NCBI GenBank assembly: GCA_002294185.1
Contig: DBFD01000050.1
Span: 34,497-69,924 of the forward strand
DNA: 35,428 bases
Reading direction: 5' to 3'
From: Paracoccus sp. UBA889
GTDB taxonomy: Bacteria; Pseudomonadota; Alphaproteobacteria; Rhodobacterales; Rhodobacteraceae
This document shows, piece after piece, positions 7,643 to 15,516 of the stretch. The number at the start of each line of letters is the position of its first letter. Position 1 is the first letter of the stretch. Below the pieces are notes generated by a model. The model was not told where the DNA came from, made no database searches, and saw only the letters and a list, made by a program, of their open reading frames with translations. The translations under genes were made by a program, and so were the position numbers.

Positions 7643-9154
7643 ATGGTCAAACGCCCCAATATCCTGTTCATCATGGCCGACGATCACGCCTCGAAGGCGA
7701 TCGGTTGCTATGGCCACGGCATCAATCGTACTCCCAACCTTGATCGCATCGCTGCCGAGGGTATGCGGCTGAACCATTGCTATGTGACGAATTCGATTTG
7801 CACACCCAGCCGTGCCGCGATCCTGACCGGCACCTATAATCACGTCAACAATGTCACCACGCTGGACACCCCGATCAACAGCCGCGGGCCCAACGTCGCC
7901 AAACATCTGCGTGCGACAGGCTATCAGACCGCGCTGATCGGCAAATGGCATCTGGGAGAGGGCAAGGCCCATGAACCCAGCGGCTTCGATTTCTGGTCGG
8001 TCCTGCCGGGTCAGGGCGAATATTTCGATCCCTATATGATCGAGATGGGCCGGGAAATCGAGGTGCCCGGCTACGCCACCGATATCATCACCGACAAGAG
8101 CCTCGACTGGCTGAAATCCTGCGATCCGGACAAGCCATTCTTTCTGATGTGTCACCACAAGGCGCCTCATCGCGAATGGGAGCCGCATCCGAAAAACCGC
8201 GGCCTTTATCCCGATGACATCAAGGTGCCGGAAAGCTTTGACGATGATTATCGCAACCGCGCCCGCGCGGCGGCCGAGGCGAAGATGCGGATCAAGGACG
8301 ATATGAAATATATCGACCTGGGGCTGGTGCAGCCCGAAGGTGGTGCCGAGGTCGGCGAACGGGTGAAGCCCGGCGACAGCAACCGGAAAATTCCGAACCC
8401 TGACGATGTGACCGCAATGCGCCTGATCGATCGGGATACGGGCGAAATCTTCAGCTTCGCCACTCGGCAGGAACTGCACCATTTCAAATATCAACGCTAT
8501 CTGAAGCGCTATCTGCGCACCATCCAGTCAGTGGATGAAAGCGTCGGCCGCTTGCTGGACTGGCTCGACGAAACCGGGCAGGCCGACAATACGATCGTCA
8601 TCTATACCTCGGATCAGGGGTTCTTTCTTGGCGAACACGGCTGGTTCGACAAGCGCTTCATGTACGAGGAATCATTTCAGATGCCTTTCCTGATCCGCTA
8701 TCCGGCGGCGATCCCGGCCGGGCGCATTTGCGACGATATCATCTGCAACGTCGATTTCGCCCCGACATTCCTTGATTTTGCAGGCCAGGTGATTCCGAAC
8801 TACATGCAGGGACGTTCGGCACGTCAGGTGCTTGAGGGCAACACGCCCGCCGATTGGCCGCAAATTGCCTATCACCGCTACTGGATGCATCGTGACCCCG
8901 ATCACAATGCCTATTCGCATTATGGTGTGCGCGATCAGCGCTACAAGCTGATATATTGGTATAACGAGGGCTATGAGCTGCCCGGCACGAACCACGGCGG
9001 CGAAGACCGAGAATGGGAATTGTTCGACTGCGAAAACGACCCGCTGGAGCTGTTCAACGTGATCGGCGATCCGGCATATGCCGATATTCGTCTGACGCTG
9101 CTGGCGCAGCTGGATGCAAAAATGGCCGAGATCGGCGACGATCCGGAACATTAG
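7643..9154 (+). CDS. formylglycine-dependent sulfatase, cytoplasmic
   Basis: 503 residues of the alkaline phosphatase-like sulfatase family. Metal ligands D13-D14 are in NILFIMADDHA. The C53-T-P-S-R57 motif is the C-x-P-x-R sequence in which the cysteine is converted to formylglycine. K101 and H103 follow in GKWHLGEG, and the second metal pair is in TSDQGFFLGEHGW. Such enzymes hydrolyse sulfate esters. No signal peptide is visible, so it should act in the cytoplasm after uptake by the adjoining ABC importer, unlike most carbohydrate sulfatases, which are exported. No formylglycine-generating enzyme gene is in the window. The start is 3 nt after the ATPase gene. Choline sulfatase or a sulfamidase-like function cannot be excluded; the sugar importer favours a sulfated sugar. 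Confidence 0.9.
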   Translation: MVKRPNILFIMADDHASKAIGCYGHGINRTPNLDRIAAEGMRLNHCYVTNSICTPSRAAILTGTYNHVNNVTTLDTPINSRGPNVAKHLRATGYQTALIGKWHLGEGKAHEPSGFDFWSVLPGQGEYFDPYMIEMGREIEVPGYATDIITDKSLDWLKSCDPDKPFFLMCHHKAPHREWEPHPKNRGLYPDDIKVPESFDDDYRNRARAAAEAKMRIKDDMKYIDLGLVQPEGGAEVGERVKPGDSNRKIPNPDDVTAMRLIDRDTGEIFSFATRQELHHFKYQRYLKRYLRTIQSVDESVGRLLDWLDETGQADNTIVIYTSDQGFFLGEHGWFDKRFMYEESFQMPFLIRYPAAIPAGRICDDIICNVDFAPTFLDFAGQVIPNYMQGRSARQVLEGNTPADWPQIAYHRYWMHRDPDHNAYSHYGVRDQRYKLIYWYNEGYELPGTNHGGEDREWELFDCENDPLELFNVIGDPAYADIRLTLLAQLDAKMAEIGDDPEH

Positions 9155-9294
9155 CGCCGCGGACGGAATGACCTCGCGCCATCGATCGCGCACAGAACGC
9201 GGCGGCTGCCTGCACCTCTGGTGACGGAGCGCACCGCGGCGAAACAATTAGCGTCAGCGATGACGAATGAAACGGCCACGCATCGGGAGAAAAG

Positions 9295-10062
9295 ATGAGT
9301 ATTTCGCTGTTTGATCTGAACGGAAAATGCGCGTTGATTACCGGCTCGTCGCAGGGTATCGGTCGGGCCCTGGCTTCGGGCCTCGCTGCGGCAGGGGCCG
9401 AGATCGTCCTCAACGGCCGTGATGAGACCAGGCTGTCCCAAGTTGCGAAAGATCTGCGTGGCACCGGGGTGACCGTTCACGAACTGGCCTTCGACGTGAC
9501 AGATCACGCCGCCGCCCGACGCGCCGTCGACAGTTTCGAAAAGGCCACCGGCGCCATCGATATTCTCATCAACAATGCCGGGATGCAGCATCGCCGGCCG
9601 CTGGAAGATTTCCCCCCCGATGCTTTCGAAAAGCTTCTCCAGACCAATATCGCCAGCGTCTTCAATGTGGGACAGGCCTGCGCGCGCCACATGATCGGGC
9701 GCCGCGCGGGCAAGATCGTCAATATCTGCTCGGTGCAGACCGCGCTTGCGCGACCTGGAATCGCGCCCTACACCGCCACCAAAGGCGCCGTGGCCAGCTT
9801 GACCAGGGGCATGGCGACGGACTGGGGCAAATACGGCCTGCAGATCAACGGCCTCGCACCGGGTTATTTCGCGACGCCACTGAACCAGGCGCTTGTGGAC
9901 GATCCGGATTTCACCGCTTGGCTGGAAAATCGGACTCCGGCCGGCCGCTGGGGCAAGGTCGAGGAACTTGTGGGCGCGGCGATCTTCCTGTCGTCGCAAG
10001 CCTCCTCCTTTGTCAACGGCACGACGGTATACGTCGACGGCGGCATAACCGCGTGCTTGTGA
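9295..10062 (+). CDS. idnO: SDR oxidoreductase, gluconate 5-dehydrogenase-like
   Basis: 255 residues, classical short-chain dehydrogenase: T16-G-x3-G-x-G cofactor motif, NNAG at 93-96, and catalytic S146, Y159 and K163. Runs such as NNAGMQHRRPLEDFP, SVQTALARPGIAPYTATKG and RTPAGRWGKVEEL are characteristic of IdnO/Ga5DH, which reversibly reduces 5-keto-D-gluconate to D-gluconate. It is 140 nt downstream of the sulfatase on the same strand, with a good GGGAGAAA ribosome binding site, so it may be the last gene of that operon or have its own promoter. Its usual partner IdnD is encoded 19 kb away at 29356. A related keto-sugar substrate remains possible. Confidence 0.8.
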   Translation: MSISLFDLNGKCALITGSSQGIGRALASGLAAAGAEIVLNGRDETRLSQVAKDLRGTGVTVHELAFDVTDHAAARRAVDSFEKATGAIDILINNAGMQHRRPLEDFPPDAFEKLLQTNIASVFNVGQACARHMIGRRAGKIVNICSVQTALARPGIAPYTATKGAVASLTRGMATDWGKYGLQINGLAPGYFATPLNQALVDDPDFTAWLENRTPAGRWGKVEELVGAAIFLSSQASSFVNGTTVYVDGGITACL

Positions 10063-10072
10063 GCCATGGTAT

Positions 10073-10198
10073 ATGAAATCTGTTTCCCGAGCATGGAAAT
10101 CATCCGCCCTGCATGAGGGCTTCGTCTGGAAAGAGAATGCCGACCATCCGTCGATCCGCGTCCTTGAAGGCCTAGGCGGCTGGGCCCCTGTCGTCTGA
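10073..10198 (+). CDS. small unrecognised ORF (41 aa), possibly a remnant
   Basis: An open frame ATG 10073 to TGA 10196-10198 encodes 41 residues ending in GFVWKENADHPSIRVLEGLG plus GWAPVV. The second half looks protein-like and is preserved in frame, but there is no convincing ribosome binding site. I do not recognise it. It sits between idnO and the tail of the minus-strand operon, whose stop abuts its own stop. It could be the leftover C-terminus of a decayed gene or chance. A short GCCCT-GCATG-AGGGC hairpin lies inside it (10106-10120). Confidence 0.2.
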   Translation: MKSVSRAWKSSALHEGFVWKENADHPSIRVLEGLGGWAPVV

Positions 10199-11380
10199 CT
10201 AGGAGACCGGGCCGGGTTGTGAAAGCGGCGCATGGGCCGGATCGCCGAGGCCGTGCCGCGCTTCGGCCGTCGCCGCCCGGTGCAGGGTCGCGGGCAGGGC
10301 CGCCATGTCGGTCTGGCCCAGTTGTGCCAGCGTCAGGCCCAGTTCGCGGGTGACCAGATCGACAAGGGCCGACAGGCCGGCCTCGCCCCCGGCGGCGATG
10401 GCGAATTGCATGGCGCGGCCGAAGAAGGCGAAATTCGCCCCCATCGCGAAGGCGCGGGCCACATCCTCGCCGGATCGCAGGCCGGTGTCATAAAACAGCG
10501 GAAAGTCGGCCCCCACCGCATCGCGGATGGCGCGCAGGGCCAGGATCGGCGGCGGCGCGCAATCCAGTTGCCGCCCGCCATGGGTCGAAACCTGGATCGC
10601 ATCCGCGCCCGCGTCGCGCAGCCGCAGCGCATCGGGGACCGAGGTGACGCCCTTGACCACCAGCTTGCCCGGCCAGCGGTCCCTGAGCTGCCTGAAGTAA
10701 TCCCAATCGGCCCGGGCCCGGCTTTCGGTCCGGTCGAAGGTAAAACCGGGCTTCTGGAAATTGGCCATCTCGGGCCGGCCATGGGCCAAAGTGGACAGCG
10801 ACCAGGCCGGGTGCAGGGCAAAGTCCAGGAATTGCGCGGGACCGATGCGGAAGGGCATGGTGAAGCCGCGCCGCAATTCGCGCGGTCGCAGCCCGACCTC
10901 GGGCACGTCGAGGGTCAGGATCAGGACGCGATAGCCCGCCTCGTTCGCGCGGTCGACCAGCTTCATCGTGCCACGGCCATCGCCGCTGAAGTAGAGCTGG
11001 AACCAGGCAAGGCCCTCGGCTTCCTCGATCAGCCGCTCCATCGCGGTCGAGGCGACGGTCGAGACGCCAAGCGGAATCCGGAGCCGCGCGGCCAGGCGGG
11101 CCAGCATCAGGTCGGCGCCGGGCCGGGCCAGATTGCACATGCCCATCGGGCTGATGCCGAAGGGCAGGCGGAAATCCTGGCCCAGCACGGACACACCCAG
11201 ATCGCGCCTGCTGACATCGACCAGGACGCGCGGTTGCAGGCGAATGTCGCGCAGGGCGGCGAGATTGGCGGCCTCGCCGCTGCCCGCGCCGGCCGCGCCG
11301 TCGATATAGTCGAACACCATCCAGGGCAGGTGCCGCCGGGCCAGCCGGCGGGCATCCGCGTAGGAATGGATCGCTGCCAT
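10199..11380 (-). CDS. FMN-dependent alpha-hydroxyacid oxidase/dehydrogenase; candidate sulfolactate oxidase
   Basis: 393 residues from ATG 11380, which overlaps the comE stop by four bases. It belongs to the glycolate oxidase/L-lactate dehydrogenase (LldD) flavoprotein family. Active-site residues are in place: Y25 (FDYIDGAA), Y130 (FQLYFS), D158 (LTLDVP), K243 (VVKGV), H267 and R270 (STHGGRQLD). These enzymes oxidise 2-hydroxyacids to 2-oxoacids. Deviations from the usual family motifs are visible: STHGGRQ for SNHGGRQ, YDTGLRSG for the common DGGVRxG, and FGRA for GRP. As the last gene of an HpsN-ComDE operon it is best placed to oxidise 3-sulfolactate to sulfopyruvate. The family call is firm; the substrate is inference. 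Confidence 0.9.
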   Translation of the reverse strand: MAAIHSYADARRLARRHLPWMVFDYIDGAAGAGSGEAANLAALRDIRLQPRVLVDVSRRDLGVSVLGQDFRLPFGISPMGMCNLARPGADLMLARLAARLRIPLGVSTVASTAMERLIEEAEGLAWFQLYFSGDGRGTMKLVDRANEAGYRVLILTLDVPEVGLRPRELRRGFTMPFRIGPAQFLDFALHPAWSLSTLAHGRPEMANFQKPGFTFDRTESRARADWDYFRQLRDRWPGKLVVKGVTSVPDALRLRDAGADAIQVSTHGGRQLDCAPPPILALRAIRDAVGADFPLFYDTGLRSGEDVARAFAMGANFAFFGRAMQFAIAAGGEAGLSALVDLVTRELGLTLAQLGQTDMAALPATLHRAATAEARHGLGDPAHAPLSQPGPVS

Positions 11381-11934
11381 CAGGCTTTCACCGCGCCCAT
11401 GAAACGGTCGCGGATCGTCACCGGATCCATGGTGATGACCGGCACCGGAATGTTGCCGCTGTCGCATTTGCTGACGATGATCGTCATCTTGTCGCCCGAC
11501 AGCGCGGTTTCCAGCGCGGCGCGGGTATCCTCGGCCTTGCATTCGACGACGTTCTCGCAGCCGCAGGCCCGCGCCACTGCCGCCAGCGAGGTCTTCTTGC
11601 CCGCATAGGTCGGCTGGTCCCCGGTCGAACCGTAGCTGCCATTGTCCACGATCAACAGGACGAAATTGTCGGCGACGTTGTTGGCGATGGTCGGCAGGGT
11701 GCCGAAATTCGTCAGCACCGACCCGTCGCCGTCGATGGCCACGACCTTCTTCTTCTGCGCCAGCGCCAGACCCAGCCCGATCGAGGAGGACAGCCCCATC
11801 GTTCCGAGCATGTAGAAATTGCTGGGCTGGTCGTCGATCATGTGCAGTTCCTGGCTGGGCAGGCCGATATTGCAGACCACCAGATGATCGCGGATGACGG
11901 GCGCAATGTCGCGCAGAACCTCGGAGCGGATCAT
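11380..11934 (-). CDS. comE: sulfopyruvate decarboxylase, beta subunit
   Basis: 184 residues from ATG 11934, preceded by GGAGAAAAGGA and overlapping the comD stop by four bases. It is a thiamine diphosphate-binding half-enzyme: G69-D-G-S then VDNGSYGSTG (97-105) form the GDG...N cofactor and magnesium motif, and NIGLPSQELH and TMGLSSSIGLGLALA precede it as in ComE and phosphonopyruvate decarboxylases. With the alpha subunit it decarboxylates 3-sulfopyruvate to sulfoacetaldehyde. The split into two small subunits is the ComD/ComE arrangement, whereas phosphonopyruvate decarboxylase is usually a single chain. The HpsN gene in the same operon supports the sulfonate substrate. Confidence 0.85.
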   Translation of the reverse strand: MIRSEVLRDIAPVIRDHLVVCNIGLPSQELHMIDDQPSNFYMLGTMGLSSSIGLGLALAQKKKVVAIDGDGSVLTNFGTLPTIANNVADNFVLLIVDNGSYGSTGDQPTYAGKKTSLAAVARACGCENVVECKAEDTRAALETALSGDKMTIIVSKCDSGNIPVPVITMDPVTIRDRFMGAVKA

Positions 11935-12434
11935 TCCTTTTCTCCTTTCCAGAAGCTGGCATCGGTCAGGATCGCGACCGGCTTGTTGCACATGAAGGTG
12001 TATTTCAGGATCGCACCCAGTTCGTCCGCGTCTTCCCGGCGATGGAAGTGATAGGTGGGAATAAGCATCTGCGCCAGCAGCGCCTTGGTATGGACGGCCA
12101 TCTCGACCTGGCAGGCCACCGGTTCGCCCAACTCGCCACGGTAGGAGATCAGCATCGGCAACGGCATCCGGTAGAACTGGATCAGCGTGGCCAGCGTGTT
12201 CAGTGTCACCCCAAGCGCGGTGTTCTGCATGATGATCGCCGGGCGCTTGCCGCCCATGAAGGCCCCGGCGCAAAGGCCCATCCCCTCGTCCTCCTTGTTC
12301 GACGGGATATGGAAAATCTCCTTGCGGTTCTCGATCTCGTCGATGACACCGGCAAGCTGCTTGCAGGGCACGGTGGTCACGAAATCGATTCCATGTGCTG
12401 TGAAATCGTCAACGATCTGGCGGTGTATCGTCAT
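11931..12434 (-). CDS. comD: sulfopyruvate decarboxylase, alpha subunit
   Basis: 167 residues, the pyrimidine-binding half of the thiamine diphosphate enzyme. The segment HIPSNKEDEGMGLCAGAF (about 42-59) carries the glutamate (E50 or E48) that activates the cofactor, and KRPAIIMQNTALG follows, as in ComD. Start ATG 12434 overlaps the stop of the zinc dehydrogenase gene by four bases, and its own stop overlaps comE by four bases. In methanogens ComDE makes sulfoacetaldehyde for coenzyme M; in marine roseobacters the same enzyme works in breakdown of sulfolactate and dihydroxypropanesulfonate. The degradative role fits here. Confidence 0.85.
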   Translation of the reverse strand: MTIHRQIVDDFTAHGIDFVTTVPCKQLAGVIDEIENRKEIFHIPSNKEDEGMGLCAGAFMGGKRPAIIMQNTALGVTLNTLATLIQFYRMPLPMLISYRGELGEPVACQVEMAVHTKALLAQMLIPTYHFHRREDADELGAILKYTFMCNKPVAILTDASFWKGEKE

Positions 12435-13447
12435 GCGGTGCGGTCCTCCTGGTCGGGAATGAGTAGGATCTTGGGTGCTGCGGCGCGGCCGGCGCGGATA
12501 TCGGCAAAGGCTTGCGGCCCGTCCGACAGCGGCCGCCGGTCGAACCAGTCGAGCGGCCCCAGGGCGCCGGAAAAGATTGCCTCGGCGGTGTCGCGGAAAT
12601 CCTGTTCGGTATAGGTATAGGTGCCGGTAAAACCGATTTCCTGCAAGGTCATCCGGCGAATGTCCAGCCCGCCGCGATCCGCGCCAAGACCGATATGGAC
12701 GATCTGGCCGCCGGGGCGTGCGGCCGCGCAGGCGGTGGCGCGGGTGGCTTCGAAACCCACCCCGTCTATGACGAGATGGCAGGCGCCGGTCAGGTCGGGG
12801 CGGTCGGCGGCCGAGGCGATGACGGTGACACCCTTCAGGCCGGCCAGCCGCGCGCGGCGCAATTCGCCGGGTTCGATCAGGGTGACGTTCGCGGCGCCCT
12901 GCGCGCGCAGGGCCAGCGCCGCGCCGGTGCCGATGGCGCCCCCGCCGATGACCAGCGTGCGCAGATCGTCCAGCGGCCGGTCCAGCGCCCGTCCGGCCAG
13001 CCGCACCGCGTGCCAGCCGCAGGCCAGCGGTTCAGCCAGCGCGGCCTTTTCGAGCGGCACATCGTCCGGCACGGTGACCAGGTTGCGGCGCGGCATCGCG
13101 ACGTAATCGGCGAAGGCGCCCGGTCGCGGCGGCATCGAGATGATCTGCCGCCGCGGACAAAGATTGGTGCGCCCCGCCTGGCAAGCCTCGCAGGTCTGGC
13201 AGGTCACGAGGGGGTTGATGGTGACGCGGCGGCCGTCATCGGGGCCGCCCAGGACGATGCCCGCGGCCTCGTGGCCCAGAACCAGCGGCGCCGGGCGCCG
13301 GTCGTCATGGCCCAGATAGGCGTGCATGTCCGATCCGCAGATGCCCGAGGCATGGATGCGGATCAGGTCCTCGCCCTCGCCCGGTCGGGGGCGCGGCGCA
13401 TCGGCATAGTCGAGGGTTTCGACGCCGGTATAGACCAGGGCCTTCAT
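12431..13447 (-). CDS. hpsP: zinc-dependent medium-chain dehydrogenase, candidate DHPS 2-dehydrogenase (HpsP-like)
   Basis: 338 residues from ATG 13447, overlapping the SDR stop (ATGA). Catalytic zinc ligands are C37 (SGICGSD) and H59-E60 (LGHEAAG). The structural zinc cysteines are C83, C86, C89 and C97. The NAD-binding motif is VIGGGAIGTG. In the known DHPS pathway two 2-dehydrogenases, HpsO and HpsP, interconvert the enantiomers through the 2-keto compound so that HpsN can use the R form. The position right after hpsN and an SDR gene suggests this protein is one of that pair. Assignment to HpsP rather than HpsO rests on gene order and memory of the family, and is less certain than the enzyme class. 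Confidence 0.7.
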   Translation of the reverse strand: MKALVYTGVETLDYADAPRPRPGEGEDLIRIHASGICGSDMHAYLGHDDRRPAPLVLGHEAAGIVLGGPDDGRRVTINPLVTCQTCEACQAGRTNLCPRRQIISMPPRPGAFADYVAMPRRNLVTVPDDVPLEKAALAEPLACGWHAVRLAGRALDRPLDDLRTLVIGGGAIGTGAALALRAQGAANVTLIEPGELRRARLAGLKGVTVIASAADRPDLTGACHLVIDGVGFEATRATACAAARPGGQIVHIGLGADRGGLDIRRMTLQEIGFTGTYTYTEQDFRDTAEAIFSGALGPLDWFDRRPLSDGPQAFADIRAGRAAAPKILLIPDQEDRTA

Positions 13448-14196
13448 TTCGCGCTGAATCCTCCATCGACGAACAGGGTCTGGCCGGTGACATAGCCGCT
13501 GGCATCGCTGCACAGAAACAGGATCGGGCCGTCAAGATCGGCGGGTTCTCCGTTGCGGCCGATGCAGGTCTGTTCGGCATTGCGCCGCGCGCGTTCGGGA
13601 TCGGCGAAGACCGGCCCGGTCAATTCGGTGCGAAAGAACCCCGGCGCCACGGCATTGACCATGATGCCGCGGCCCGACCAGGCCTCGGCCATGGCGCGGG
13701 TCAATTGTTCGACCCCGCCCTTGCTGGCGCCGTAGCTGATGCCGCCGGCGAAGGCGCGCCGCGATTGCAGCGAGGCGAAGTTGACGATCCGGCCCCAGCC
13801 GCGCCGCGCCATCGCGGGCACCATCGCCTGGGCCAGAAAGAACGGCGCGGCGAGGTTCAGGTCCATGGTCGTGTCCCAGCCCTCGGGCGTCACCGAATCG
13901 GCGGGCTGGCGGGTGTTGATGCCGGCCGCGTTGATCAGGATGTCGGGATCGCCGAAGGCCCGTGCCGCATCCGCCGCAATCTGCGCCAGCGCGGCGCGGT
14001 CCGACAGATCCGCCGCGACGATCGCGGTCTCGCCCCCCGTCCGGGACTGCCACGCGGCCAGCGCCTCGCGCCGGCGCGCGATGCCCACCACCTTGGCGCC
14101 GGACCGCGCCAGCAGCGAGGCCGCGGCCTGCCCCAGACCGCCGCTGGCGCCGGTGACGCAGGCGATCCTGCCGGTCAGGTCGAAAAGCTGCGACAT
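13444..14196 (-). CDS. hpsO: SDR oxidoreductase, candidate DHPS 2-dehydrogenase (HpsO-like)
   Basis: 250-residue short-chain dehydrogenase: TGASGGLG (15-22) cofactor loop, NAAG (89-92), N114, S142, Y155 and K159 (SYGASKGG). These give a complete catalytic tetrad. It follows hpsN after 7 nt and overlaps the next gene by four bases. The likely reaction is NAD-linked oxidation of the C2 hydroxyl of one enantiomer of 2,3-dihydroxypropane-1-sulfonate, forming half of an inferred two-enzyme racemisation. The sequence also resembles 5-keto-gluconate reductases, so without its neighbours it would be annotated only as a generic SDR. Confidence 0.68.
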   Translation of the reverse strand: MSQLFDLTGRIACVTGASGGLGQAAASLLARSGAKVVGIARRREALAAWQSRTGGETAIVAADLSDRAALAQIAADAARAFGDPDILINAAGINTRQPADSVTPEGWDTTMDLNLAAPFFLAQAMVPAMARRGWGRIVNFASLQSRRAFAGGISYGASKGGVEQLTRAMAEAWSGRGIMVNAVAPGFFRTELTGPVFADPERARRNAEQTCIGRNGEPADLDGPILFLCSDASGYVTGQTLFVDGGFSAK

Positions 14197-14203
14197 CGAG
14201 GGC

Positions 14204-15508
14204 CTACCCCGCGCTCAGATCGAAGGTTTGGTCGGGGAAATACTTGTGCAGGCGCACGTCGGCCGCGCGGGCATGGCCCTCCATCCCTTCGAGACGCGAG
14301 ATCCGCGCCGTCGCCTCGGCGACCGGGCGCGCACCCTCGCGCGTGGCCTGCTGCCAGGTGACGATCTTCATGTATTTGTGGACCGACAGCCCGCCCGTGT
14401 ATTTCGCCGCGCGCGAGGTCGGCAGGACGTGGTTCGTCCCCGACGCCTTGTCGCCGAACGAGACGGTCGTCTCCTCGCCCAGAAAAAGCGAGCCGTAGCA
14501 GGCCAGCCGGTCGCGCCACCAATCCAGATCGGCGGCCTGCACGGTCAGGTGCTCGGGCGCGTATTCGTCCGAGGTCGCGGCCATTTCCTCGCGGTCGGCG
14601 CACAGGATCACCTCGGCATAATCGCGCCACGCGGCCTCGGCGTTCTTGCGATTCAGTTCCGGCAGATCGGCGATCAGGCCGGGCACCTGCGCCATCACCT
14701 CCTGCGCCAGATGGCGGTCGTCGGTAACCAGCCAGACCGGCGAGTTGTAGCCATGCTCGGCCTGGCTGACCAGATCGGTGGCCACGATGAAGGGATCGGC
14801 GCCGGCATCGGCCAGGATCAGGCTGTCGGTCGGACCGGCGAACATGTCGATGCCGACGCGGCCGAACAGGATGCGCTTGGCCTCGGCGACGAACTGGTTG
14901 CCGGGACCGACGAGAATGTCGGCCCTGGGCAGGCCGAACAGGCCGAAGGTCATCGCCGCGACGCCCTGCACGCCGCCCATGGCAAGGATGCTGTCGGCGC
15001 CGCACAGATCGGCGGTATAGACGATCGCGGGATTGATCCCCTCGCCGGGGCGGGGGGGCGAACAGGTGACGACGTGATCGACGCCGGCGACCTTGGCCGT
15101 GGTCACGGTCATGATGGCGCTGGCCACGTGGCTGTAGCGCCCGCCCGGCACATAGCATCCCGCCGCCTGGACCGGGATCGCCTTCTGCCCGGCGATCAGG
15201 CCCGGCACCACCTCCATCTGCACGTCCTGCAAGGTGGCCTTCTGCGCCTCGGCGAAGCGGCGTACATTGTCATGGGCGAAGGCGATATCGTCCTTCAGCC
15301 GTTGCGGCACCTTCGCTGCCGCTGCCGCGATCTCGTCCCGCGTCAGCACGGCATTGCCGTCGTACTGGTCGAACTTGGCGGCATAATGCCGCGCCGCCTC
15401 GTCCCCGCCCCGTTCGATCTCGTCAAGGATCGTCTGCACCGTCTGGCGAACGTCGGCGGCATCCGACTGGGCGGTCTTTTCGGCTTTCTTCAGATATTCG
15501 CGGGTCAT
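14204..15508 (-). CDS. hpsN: sulfopropanediol 3-dehydrogenase (histidinol dehydrogenase-like)
   Basis: 434 residues from ATG 15508, a full-length histidinol dehydrogenase homologue. Landmarks are AAGCYVPGGRYSHVASAIMT (about 120-140), ILAMGGVQGVAAMTFGL, VGPGNQFVAEAKR, DMFAGPTDSLILAD, SQAEHGYNSP and the C-terminal LPTSRAAKYTGGLSVHKY. HpsN oxidises (R)-2,3-dihydroxypropane-1-sulfonate in two steps to (R)-3-sulfolactate using NAD. A true HisD is unlikely: no histidine biosynthesis genes are near, the gene sits 8 nt after a TRAP permease, and sulfopyruvate decarboxylase genes follow. This context makes the HpsN assignment strong. It supplies sulfolactate to the FMN oxidase and ComDE at the end of the operon. 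Confidence 0.85.
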   Translation of the reverse strand: MTREYLKKAEKTAQSDAADVRQTVQTILDEIERGGDEAARHYAAKFDQYDGNAVLTRDEIAAAAAKVPQRLKDDIAFAHDNVRRFAEAQKATLQDVQMEVVPGLIAGQKAIPVQAAGCYVPGGRYSHVASAIMTVTTAKVAGVDHVVTCSPPRPGEGINPAIVYTADLCGADSILAMGGVQGVAAMTFGLFGLPRADILVGPGNQFVAEAKRILFGRVGIDMFAGPTDSLILADAGADPFIVATDLVSQAEHGYNSPVWLVTDDRHLAQEVMAQVPGLIADLPELNRKNAEAAWRDYAEVILCADREEMAATSDEYAPEHLTVQAADLDWWRDRLACYGSLFLGEETTVSFGDKASGTNHVLPTSRAAKYTGGLSVHKYMKIVTWQQATREGARPVAEATARISRLEGMEGHARAADVRLHKYFPDQTFDLSAG

Positions 15509-15516
15509 GGGAGTCC

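Noticed and set aside
3478-10062. Sulfoquinovose breakdown operon
   Set aside because: Although sulfatase, sugar importer and DHPS genes lie close together, no sulfoquinovosidase, sulfofructose kinase/aldolase, transaldolase or flavin sulfonate monooxygenase is present. A sulfate-ester sulfatase does not act on C-sulfonates.
11380-12434. Phosphonopyruvate decarboxylase or acetolactate synthase
   Set aside because: Phosphonopyruvate decarboxylase is normally one chain and travels with a PEP mutase gene, which is absent; acetolactate synthase is much larger. The split small subunits fit ComD/ComE.
14204-15508. Histidinol dehydrogenase of histidine synthesis
   Set aside because: The family match is real, but the gene is embedded between TRAP permease and sulfonate genes with no his genes nearby; HpsN explains the context better.
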